DNA of 64,000 nt from Amyelois transitella. Its lineage: Eukaryota > Arthropoda > Insecta > Lepidoptera > Pyralidae. Shown piece after piece: positions 19,701 to 26,608 of the stretch (its first letter is position 1; the number at the start of each line of letters is the position of its first letter). The stretch spans positions 5,186,001 to 5,250,000 of the forward strand of contig NC_083522.1 of the NCBI RefSeq assembly GCF_032362555.1, in the 5' to 3' direction. Both the position numbers and the translations under genes were made by a program. The notes beneath the pieces are model-generated. The model had not been told where the DNA came from. It saw nothing but the letters and a program-made list of their open reading frames with translations, and did no database searches.

Positions 19701-22523
19701 AATACAAACATGCCATGACGGTATCTTTTACAGGGGTGGATAGACCAATGCAAGATTCTTTATTATTAAGGTTTTCACATTGTTTGAATATCGCGTAAAT
19801 TAATTGTTTTAATATTGACTAAATACTAATTATTTGATGAAGAATTGATTTGACTGAATTTTCCAGGATAACAGCCATGTGCGCGTAACATCGCGCGTGT
19901 CAAGGCTACCCACTCACCGGCTCGCCTTGTAATACTTGGAGGAAAGAATATTAAACAAAAAGAATTCGTTAAACTAACAGAGAGAATAGTAAAATTATTT
20001 GAATAATTAATTATTTATGATTGTTTTAATTTTTAATAATGGATAAAAATAAAACAAGTAAGTTAAACGTATGTGTGAATTCTGGCAGATGCAAGAGACA
20101 ATGAAGACAGAACAGGTGCATCGTATCGTCGTATAAGCCAAATTATTCGATAATTTTTTTTTTATATTAACTACGCGAGTTGATATGTATATTAAAAAAA
20201 TATTATAACGATTTGATAAGTGAAAAAACTCTGAAAAATATAATAAAAAAAATAATTAAATGTAAAATTTACTACATACATACATAAATCACGCCCCTTC
20301 CCCGGAGGGGTAGGTAGAGACCACATCTTTCCACTAGCCACGATCCCTGCATACTTATTTCGCTTCATCCACATCTGTATTATTTTTCTTTCTAATTGTA
20401 GTAAACAGCTCCAGGTGACCAAAGTGGAATAAACCTCTTTTGTGGCTCTTTGTTTGAAAGGTGTTTAACAAGTGCAGTGCCACTAATTATTGTTTTATTG
20501 TGTATGAAATCCTGACTGTTAAATGTAGTGCCCTTCACGTGATCTTTTGTAAGAATAAGATACGTATTTGACAAAACAAATATTATTTTTTTGATAAAAT
20601 CTGTTTGGTGTTAACTCTGAGTTTTGTTTTGTTTGTCTGTATATTTCGATCTTTCAGATGTTTGTCCGGGGTTTTTAATGCTATAGAAATTTTCAGAGAC
20701 AAATATTAATTTAGCGTCCGTTACTCGCAAATGACTGTTTTATGTTTTGTCAAATTTCTAGTGGTCTTTAAATTTATTTGATAAAAACTGAACAAAAATT
20801 AACTTTTAAAAATATGATTTAAAAACTTAACTACGCATATAAACAATATACAAAAAGTTATGTCGTCAGCTAATCAAGACAAAACCTATTTTGTTTCCTA
20901 TTTTACTTGTAAATTAATACTTCTTGATAATAATAAAATTCGTGCATAAACAAATTACCTACATAAATTAGTTCATAGAATTACTTACTAAGGAAAATTC
21001 ATTGATTCTTGTTAAAATTATGACAACACATTACTAACCGGATATAAAAGTTAAACATAATGCAAATATCAATGAACGATAACCTGAACAATTAAAAGAG
21101 GTTGTTGCAAAATTTGTATTATGTTTTTTGCGTAAGCAGTATTGTTATGTAATTTTACTCTCACATTGTTTATTCGATGTAAAACATTTCTGTAACATAT
21201 TGTGGTGGTGCCATACCTACCTCAAATAATGTAACATTATAAATGCGAAAGTAGTTTATTTTTGTTTATTTCGTCCTAGATAAACACTCAACCGATTTTG
21301 ATTAAACTTGGCACCAATGTAGTTTAGATATCATAAATGGATAGGTATAAGCAAAATTTTTTTAGTAAGAAATTTCTACGGGAACTGGAACAGAAATTTA
21401 AACTTAACGCGGTGAAGCTGCTAACGAAAGATAGTCTAAAATATATTGTCATGAGACATATTTATAAGTTCTCCAAATTGTTACACTCAAAAGATTTTTT
21501 ATTACTTAGCAATTCATACTTTGAACTGTTATCTTACTTACCATAAAGTGGTCCAACCATCAAGAGATACAGAATTAAAACCATAATAATCTGAATTCTT
21601 CCGTTTGCGGCTCTCGGTCTGAGAGCAACAAGGACAGTGCTTCCAACGAGACCAAACACATCACGAACTACTCTTCTAAATCTATTTTCTGTCACTTCAC
21701 GGCTTGATGTTATTTCATCTTCAGTCACCACATCTTTCAGTCTTAATATTCCATAAGCAAATGATGCAGAATGTAAAACTATTAATAATGAAAACACTCC
21801 ATAGTAACCTAATGCTCTTAGCAACACACCACTTAAAGCAGTTCCTGTAGGATTTCCAAAACTGACAAATATTGTGACAATACCCAATCGAAATGTTCTA
21901 TTCTCTTCTGTAGTTCTATCGGCCATAAAACTGTACATTCCCATGAATACTATGATGTAGCTGCCAGTGAAAGCCGCAGGTAAAGCCTCTATGAGGGCTG
22001 TACCAATCAGAGACACTTCCTTGAAATAATATGTAGCAAATAAAAGCCCTATATTCGTTAATATTTCGCCGGTGAAGGGAAACAATATGCAAATTTTTCG
22101 CTTTTTGTACTTGTCACTCCAGGCTCCGATAAACAGAACCATTACAGCAGGAATCGCCGTTTGCAAGGGGAATTTCCAGGCAATCACTTTCGCTACTAAT
22201 ATTTGAACCTGATTAAGTTCATTCTCCAAGCCGGTCGTATTCAAATCCCTGATTCTGTCACATATCTCGTCTCCAAAATTAAAGTTAACTCTGCATGATT
22301 TCTCCAAGTGCATGTTTTGTACAACCAGCGAAGATAATGACGTGCACAGCATGTACATAAACAAACAAGGTTCCACGGTCGTTTCACGGAAAAAACTCTT
22401 TATTTTCTTGAAAATATTTTTCGTCTTTTCCATCCATGACGCTGTCTGCAGATTGTTTGTGAGTAACGAGTTTGAATTAGCAAGGTCATTGTTGTAGCAA
22501 ATTTTTTCAGTACTCGCGATCAT
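10654..22523 (-). CDS. Transporter A: SLC46 / PCFT-like MFS transporter, 520 aa, five exons
   Basis: A twelve-helix major facilitator of the SLC46 family, which in animals includes the proton-coupled folate transporter SLC46A1 and carriers of other organic solutes; the substrate here cannot be read from sequence. The first exon encodes a cytosolic N-terminus, TVEP at 49-52 at the start of TM1, C77 and C88 with sequon N95-T-T in the outer loop, GAWSDKYKKRK at 133-143 between TM2 and TM3, and NRTFRLG at about 208-214. R423 in TM10 aligns by eye with the arginine that is functionally important in human PCFT (R376). The other three paralogs have SDRTGNRK in the TM2-TM3 loop; A has lost the glycine. 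All splice sites are GT-AG, intron phases 1,1,1,2, identical to B, C and D. The protein ends in SRF. The gene is 11.9 kb because introns 1 and 2 are full of repeats. The start was chosen as the first ATG of the long first-exon frame. Confidence 0.93.
10864..11072 (+). repeat. Dispersed repeat family 2
   Basis: Antisense in intron 4 of transporter A. It carries GGTTCCCACACAAAGGTT, ACCTGACTCACCCAATCCAG, CATGGTTAAGAG, CCTCTGCAGAGTGATGAGGA and AGCCAGGAGGAAG. It is the cleanest copy of this family in the window together with 8611-8833. Confidence 0.7.
11109..12107 (-). mobile_element. SINE-like repeat (main family) split by a LINE insertion
   Basis: The minus-strand tail (ACATACATACATATAATC) lies at about 11109-11129. 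The rest of the element resumes at 11863 with ATCACGTCTATATCCC and runs to the head GGGAACCACACAGCAC at 12107. The 733 bp in between are a LINE 3' fragment. The SINE is otherwise full length and lies in intron 4 of transporter A. Confidence 0.8.
11130..11862 (+). pseudogene. LINE 3' fragment with the last ~120 codons of a reverse transcriptase
   Basis: An open frame from about 11130 to the stop at 11516-11518 encodes LNILTLPSQYIFDNIMHVRK, then FYNKLPKSVLE and a final WPELDIMAS. This resembles the C-terminal end of Jockey-superfamily reverse transcriptases, after the palm and thumb, so no catalytic motif is present. The 3' UTR follows and ends with AATAAATCTATTCTATTCTA, a pentanucleotide tail. 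It is a 5'-truncated insertion into a SINE tail; a short AATC may be the target duplication. An opposite-strand copy of its 3' UTR is at 15146-15312. Confidence 0.75.
12159..12315 (-). CDS. Transporter A exon 4
   Basis: 157 nt; encodes TM11 and TM12 (GAFYLFDAALTVVALALF). Acceptor TTTCCAG, donor at|GTGAGT, phase 2. Confidence 0.92.
12557..12705 (+). mobile_element. Helitron-like relic in intron 3 of transporter A
   Basis: GACTGACATATTAACGCACA, then CCAAACAGCTGGGT and AATTTGGAATGTTAGTAGGT, match the 5' part of the Helitron at 25752-29271. No terminus is preserved. Confidence 0.55.
12827..13048 (-). CDS. Transporter A exon 3
   Basis: 222 nt; encodes TM8 to TM10, with AVRSIATK at its end and PTDEIG before the donor g|GTAAGA. 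Confidence 0.93.
13281..13720. mobile_element. Possible DNA transposon / MITE remnant split by a SINE
   Basis: It begins TATACAGAGTGTCTGGT, similar to the TATACAGGGTGTCTGGT that lies on the minus strand at 54450-54470. It has a GC-rich interior after the SINE (CCGCGAGCGGGGAGACGG). The SINE at 13337-13603 interrupts it. The far end was not located and the class is not certain. Confidence 0.3.
13337..13603 (+). mobile_element. SINE-like repeat (main family), full length with 11-bp target duplication
   Basis: The reference copy for this family: 267 bp from GTGCCGTGTG to (ATGT)n, flanked by the identical 11-mer TAGTACGAAGT at 13326-13336 and 13604-13614. The head has a small inverted repeat (GTGCCG..CGGCAC). 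The 3' part has the stem CAGTCTT-TTC-AAGACTG. The last ~45 bp resemble the RTE-like LINE end at 28880-28933. The variable-length target duplication and tetranucleotide tail indicate LINE-mediated retroposition. It lies in intron 2 of transporter A. Confidence 0.85.
14286..14410 (-). mobile_element. SINE-like repeat (main family), 3' half
   Basis: Minus-strand tail-side fragment: ATTACGTCTTTATC, GGTGTAGACAGAGCC, GGCCACGTTCAG and AATTGAGATTAAAATAG. Confidence 0.65.
15020..15133 (-). mobile_element. RTE-like LINE 3' fragment
   Basis: On the minus strand it reads GAGCTTGCATGAAGAGAATT, then GTGGATGAAGCGAAAG and TGCAGGGATCATG, matching 28802-28862 with a few changes. It then runs to a CTACTCCTCTGAGAAATG end. 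Confidence 0.75.
15146..15312 (-). mobile_element. LINE 3' UTR fragment, same family as 11130-11862
   Basis: The reverse complement carries AAATTGACGTCC, then AAAATGCTGCAGTGT, GGAAGCGGTAGTAG, GTCAATAAGCGATACCTT and GAAAATAAATCTATTTC, each matching the 3' UTR at 11701-11850 in order. Coding sequence is absent. Confidence 0.75.
15479..15580 (-). CDS. Transporter A exon 2
   Basis: 102 nt; encodes the TM7-TM8 loop (YLYARRKFQLNEVEYS) and the start of TM8. Acceptor TTTTTTACAG, donor g|GTAAGT. Confidence 0.92.
15868..15965 (+). repeat. Dispersed repeat family 2, partial
   Basis: GGGTTAGGTTCCCTCGAAAG, TTGCGAAGGTAAGAAAGCAT and ATCGTGAGCTACCTATTCCA match the central part of the 10864 copy. Confidence 0.5.
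16337..16560 (-). mobile_element. Helitron-like element, 3' end and part of the body
   Basis: On the minus strand it ends in CTAG|T (16337-16340). The adjoining GCGGGTGATGCCGCG is the GC-rich subterminal block. The interior (GGCTGACTGATATATCAATG on the plus strand) is related to that at 25790-25860. Confidence 0.55.
16637..16752 (+). mobile_element. SINE-like repeat (main family), decayed 3' half
   Basis: TTGAATCTCAATTATTATAT, TTAGCCA, TTGGCTCTGTC and GGTGATTTTGTATGTGTG occur in the family order with many changes. Confidence 0.5.
17144..17257 (+). mobile_element. Helitron-like 3' end
   Basis: AGTCTGGAAAAGGACATAC, TTTGCAAGAAACCTGTATTC and TACGGGTAAAAGCTAG|T match the 3' part of the element at 60352-60725. 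Confidence 0.6.
17468..17545 (-). mobile_element. SINE-like repeat (main family), short tail fragment
   Basis: TATAACCCGTCTTTATCCCT, then CGCGGTAGAAAGAGCC and a GTGTAGCTGTGTG block. Short and diverged. Confidence 0.4.
18045..18172 (-). mobile_element. SINE-like repeat (main family), central fragment
   Basis: GAAAGGCCACGTTGAGC, TTATGGCTTACTGATGGAAT and CAGCTCATCGCTCAAAAGTA, with AAAGTTTATTAGCC at the right end. Confidence 0.6.
18313..18540 (-). mobile_element. SINE-like repeat (main family), near full length
   Basis: It runs from CATATAATCACGTCTATATC to GGTGCCGGGAAACACAAC. It has a small deletion in the stem-loop region and a deletion before ATCGACATCCATGGG. Intron 1 of transporter A. Confidence 0.8.
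18974..19225 (+). mobile_element. SINE-like repeat (main family), near full length
   Basis: It runs from GTGCCGTGTGGTTCCCGG to AAGGGATATAGACGAGATTA. The ATGT tail is lost. The stem-loop has decayed to TCTTTTTACGACTG. Confidence 0.8.
19231..19296. repeat. Near-perfect inverted repeat (27-bp arms, 12-nt loop)
   Basis: The arms 19231-19257 and 19270-19296 pair with one mismatch. It lies directly downstream of a SINE. It matches no family I recognise. Confidence 0.8.
20271..20388 (-). mobile_element. RTE-like LINE 3' fragment
   Basis: It starts with the reverse-complemented tail (CATACATACATAAATCACGC), then CCGGAGGGGTAGGTAGAGAC, CCACGATCCCTGCATAC and TTCGCTTCATCCACAT, the complement of 28820-28925. 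Confidence 0.75.
21222..21345 (+). mobile_element. Lep1-like Helitron, 5' part
   Basis: AACATTATAAATGCGAAAGT and AACACTCAACCGATTTTGAT are the start of the Lep1-type element. The 3' end is missing. Confidence 0.6.
21542..22523 (-). CDS. Transporter A exon 1
   Basis: Coding part of 982 nt: N-terminus to the end of TM7, ending GPLYG. Donor reads g|GTAAGT. Phase 1 at the junction. Confidence 0.93.
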
Positions 22524-23751
22524 TGTTTCTTTCTTCGGTTTCTCGGAGCAATACGCCTGTCGCGTTTGCAGTCAACTGTCCGTAACTGACTATACTTATC
22601 GAAGGCTTTACGTTTCCAAAAACCTGGGCTGTAAAATCAACTTATAAATTGTAACGCGGCGCGTGTGTACGTTGCGTTCAGAACGCATCTCAATGATAAC
22701 AGAGGTCTCGGCGAGTACGACACTTTTAAATAAATAAGTCATTTATCTAAGCACCTTGAGTCACTCATCAGCAATCTGCAACACAAGTGCGATTAGTAAA
22801 ACTGTCACTCAAATCAGTGTTAAAGAGCATTTAAGTAGTATGTTTTTGTTATCTTTTGTTTTATCGCCAAAATTAAACAGTTCAAGAGACAATGTACCTA
22901 ATCTCATAATACTTTTTATTGCACTTTTACATTTTATAATTATGAAAGGATTTTCCTAAGAATAAAACGTTTTATTCTTCTGTTAGGTTATTTAATATAA
23001 TGCTGTTGTTGTTTGTCATATAAAAAACATGTTAAATGAAATGATATTTTACAAATATGTTTTGCTAAGCAAAATAAAAACATATTTTATTTGGAAGAAA
23101 CGCCTTCGGTGTATGCGAAGGCCTTTTCACGTCATTTTACGTTTCAATTAATTAATTTAAGTTTTATTAGTATGTGCCAAAAAGCGACTAAGTACCTACT
23201 TAACCCCCTCGAGGCAAGTGTCCTTAGTATGATTGTAGATACTTTTATGTAAGAAAATACAATAAATAATAAACTTCATAAAACACAATAGCGAAAAAGT
23301 TGACTTAGTGAATTGTAAGATAAAATACCGAAAAAAAAACAAAGTTATTTTTATGAAGAAGGATATTGTGAGAGGTATTCTTGACAGATATGTGCCTAAA
23401 ATTTTGTCAAATCCTCTTTGTTCGGATTCATAAGGAGCTTCTTTGGCAAAACAGAAAGACTGGACAGTCTAGATAAGTCACAAAAGTAATTGACTATCTG
23501 ATTACAGAAAAGAAAATTTAAATCTTCGTATTGTTTTAACACTGTCACAAATTCCGGCGTCAAGGGATCATGTTGTAATAACTTTCTAATTAGGTATCCG
23601 CTTTTTATGGTCAGCCTTTATCATTTTCACTGGTTCTTGAACTTTATCTGAATCAATTAATAACTATATAATTAATTAAATATTCTACCACATTTCGTCG
23701 AAATTACGATTGTTTGGCTTAATATGTATTGGTTGTTTAATAGTTTTAAAA

Positions 23752-23830
23752 TGGCCTTTCAGTCTTTTCAAGAACGTTGGCTCTGTCTACTCCACAAGGG
23801 ATATAGAAGTGATTATATGTATGTATGTAT
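23752..23830 (+). mobile_element. SINE-like repeat (main family), 3' end
   Basis: ATGGCCTTTCAGTCTTTTCA, TTGGCTCTGTCTACTCC and AGTGATTATATGTATGTATG. Confidence 0.7.
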
Positions 23831-24169
23831 CTTTTACAACAGCTGAAATTACATCTAGAATAAGCAATTAGGTGTACTTGTATATTACTTTCTATAACTC
23901 TACGTATTATATATTTCCCAAAACGATTCCGGGTTACCCACTTTGGGAACCGCTTCAGACGATTTTTCCGTACATTTATTGAGTCATAGACTTGATAACA
24001 CAATCGTAATAGACGTCGAATACCTTCATACTCGTAAAACTTGTTCAAACATTTTAAGCGCCGCTGACAAGGTTGGTAGAGGACGTTCAACTTTATTCAT
24101 TGTGTTCAAGATTTTGTTTAGTGTTTCAATTTCAATAGTTTCTTTTGTCTCTTGTTTCTTAGTTAAGTA

Positions 24170-24236
24170 TGACGGCCTTTTTGGCACAGTGGTTAGATTT
24201 TACAAAAGGTTCTGAGTTCGATCCACACCGATAAAG
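24170..24236 (+). mobile_element. tRNA-like sequence, probably a tRNA-derived SINE head
   Basis: TTGGCACAGTGG at about 24181-24191 fits a polymerase III A box and GAGTTCGATCC at about 24214-24224 fits a B box, with about 33 bp from one to the other. No cloverleaf with a proper acceptor stem could be formed, so I read it as a SINE head rather than a tRNA gene. Confidence 0.45.
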
Positions 24237-24885
24237 ATTAGTTTAGGTTTTTTATGTTTATTTATTTACGTATTAAAAATATCCTATCGTTGAGTTTGTA
24301 TTCCAAGTCTCAAGTTTTGGTGCTTACACAATCTTTGCGATTTTCTCATGTATATTAATTATTCATATTTATTATAACTATTATCTGCGTGATTGTTTAC
24401 AGTAGTTCTGATATTTTGTTACATTGTATCTTTAACTTCGTTTATAATAGTGTATTTAATCATACGGAAACTGCATCTACTGACCTCTCACTTGTTGTTG
24501 CCACTTTTGAACCTTAATTCCTTATATCCGAACAGGAAAATTAAATTAAGCGTAAGTTTGCAAATCAACAGCAATTAAACATTAGAAAAATCAGGACCAG
24601 GGCGCGGTCGGAATCGCGCACAGAGTTCTTAATCATTTCATTAAGTTCAAATTACCTATCACGTAAGTACCTTAGGCCTTTTAATTCCAGAAGGACGAAT
24701 TTTGAAAGGCAACACATTTCTTTTTCTTTCTTAACTATAGGTAAGGACAGTTTAAAACCTGTCTGATTATTTTAATTATTCTTGATCCACTTTAAAATTT
24801 AATAAGTTTTACTATATAAATTTCACTACAGGTTACTTTCATATTACTTTGTTATTTATCAGTAACATACAATACAAATATTCAT

Positions 24886-25112
24886 TCACGTCTACATCCC
24901 TTGCGGTCCAGACATGGCCAACAGGTTCAGCTGTCGTAGAAGGCGACTAAGGGATAGCCTAATAACTTGGGATTCTTTTGTAGGCGATGGGCTAGTAACC
25001 TGTTACTATTTGACTCTCAATGCCATACAGCTGAAAGTGGCCTTTCAGTCTAGTCTAGTCAGTTTAGACTGTAGGTTGTGTCTACCCCGCAAGGGACATG
25101 ACTATATACTTA
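24886..25112 (+). mobile_element. Composite SINE-like repeat (tail inverted, body direct)
   Basis: The first ~45 bp (TCACGTCTACATCCCTTGCG) are the family tail in reverse complement. From about 24935 the body runs in plus orientation (GGCGACTAAGGGATAG to TCTACCCCGCAAGGGACATG). The head is missing. It could be two overlapping insertions or a rearranged copy. Confidence 0.65.
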
Positions 25113-25465
25113 CATACATTTACTACTAACCACTTCTTTGAGACTTTTTTTTTTCAGATTTTTCTGGTGCTAGCTAACTTAGTTCAATAAGTTAGTCTTC
25201 TGTTGGAGCCCGCGATGACATCACAAATTCTTGGGCAGGTGTCATTAAATTTGTTACCTTTTTACATTTTTCCAATAAGATCGTAAAACGACCCAGAATT
25301 GGTTCTCTCTCTTCGGCCCTGAGAGCGCCCGACGTTCAGTTTATTACCGTAATAAATATGCAATTTATTGCATTGTAGTGATTGTGCTCGTTTTAATTCA
25401 CGTCGAATATGTTAGTGGCGATTTGGACAGGAAAATCACACACACACGTACACACTGCCAAAAGA

Positions 25466-25717
25466 TTACATACATACATATAGTCACGTCTGTAATCCTT
25501 GTAGGGTTGACAGCGCCAATAGTCTTGAGAACACTAAGGCCCCGTTAAGCTGTAGAGGTAAATAATGAAATTGAGATTCTAATAGTGACAAGTTGCTAGC
25601 CCATCGCCTACAAGAAGAATCTCAAACTTATAAGCCTTTCCCTTAGCCGCCTTTTACGACATTCAAGGGAAAGATATAAAGTGTTTCTATTTTAAAGTGC
25701 CGGGAGCCACACGGTAC
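25466..25717 (-). mobile_element. SINE-like repeat (main family), full length
   Basis: It runs from ACATACATACATATAGTCAC to CGGGAGCCACACGGTAC. It is moderately diverged, with the stem-loop decayed to TCTTGAGAACACT. Confidence 0.8.
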
Positions 25718-26211
25718 CTTATCTATATTTGAGGAAAATATACGTTATAAATCTTATATATATAAAACTCTTCCGTTACTGAGTGACTGACTGACAGACA
25801 ACGCACAGTCGAAACTACTGGTCGTAGACAGCTGAAATTTGGAATGTAGGTTCCTTGGGATATGTAGGGGAGCACTAAGAAAGGATTTTTGGAAATTCAA
25901 CCCCCAAGGGGGGGAAAGGGGGTAAAAACGTTTCTATGAAAAATCTTATTCCTTGGGTTTATAAACTTGAAACTTGGCATGAACACGTACATAGGCAAGT
26001 AAATATGTTTGACATTATAAGTTTTTTCAAACTACCCTCCAATCGTGATTTAGGGGGTGCGATTGGGTGACTGATTTATTAACGCACAGCCGAAACCGCT
26101 CGGTATAGGAGTCTGAGATTTTGAACAGAGGTTCCTTTAGTAACATAAGTGAGCACTAAGAAGGTATTTTTGAAATGTCAACCCCCAAGGGGGGGAAACG
26201 GGATAAACTGA

Positions 26212-26365
26212 GCCGGGGCTGCGGGAAAGTTCTAACGAGATACCGTGGCCCCGGAACGCAAAGGGCAACTGAAGGAACGAGGTGGGTTTTAGTCAGTAAA
26301 AGTCTGACACTCCCTTCCGTTCCACCCAGAGCGGGAGAGGTCATTTGATGATTTCCCATCCTTAA
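26212..26365 (+). repeat. Repeat block inside the Helitron
   Basis: The block contains GATACCGTGGCCCCGG, GGGCAACTGAAGGAACGA, TTTTAGTCAGTAAAAGTCTG and CAGAGCGGGAGAGGTCATTT. I recognise it as a common lepidopteran dispersed sequence, possibly cargo of this Helitron family. It has higher GC than its surroundings. Confidence 0.45.
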
Positions 26366-26608
26366 AAAAAAAGACTTTGTATGACAAATTTCAGTCGTCT
26401 CTTTAAAATACATAATAACATACATAATTATGTACATACATGCATAACATTAATAACATCACGCCTTTAAATCCCTATTTTGTGTTAACACTACCCATAC
26501 AAACAGCTAAAAGGAAACAAGTGAAGAGACGAAATTTGTCCGCATCCATTTTCACCTAAATTCTTAACGTAAATGAGATTTACTTTTTATTATCAGGTCA
26601 ACCTAATA

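Larger units (their letters stand above)
15581..21541 (-). other. Intron 1 of transporter A (5961 bp, repeat-filled)
   Basis: No exon-like sequence with SLC46 resemblance was found inside. It contains family-2, Helitron, SINE and RTE fragments and a long hairpin, listed separately. A 60-codon minus-strand frame near 20392-20574 has no recognisable domain. Confidence 0.8.

Noticed and set aside
20392..20574. Minus-strand 60-codon open frame
   Set aside because: It has no recognisable domain, and no acceptor or partner exon. It borders an RTE fragment. Possibly a transposon or pseudogene scrap, but unsupported.
24170..24236. Functional tRNA gene
   Set aside because: A and B boxes are present, but no acceptor stem or anticodon arm could be formed; more likely a tRNA-derived SINE head.
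25787..26198. CRISPR-like direct repeats
   Set aside because: Only two long diverged repeats inside a Helitron, in a eukaryotic genome; no spacer structure.
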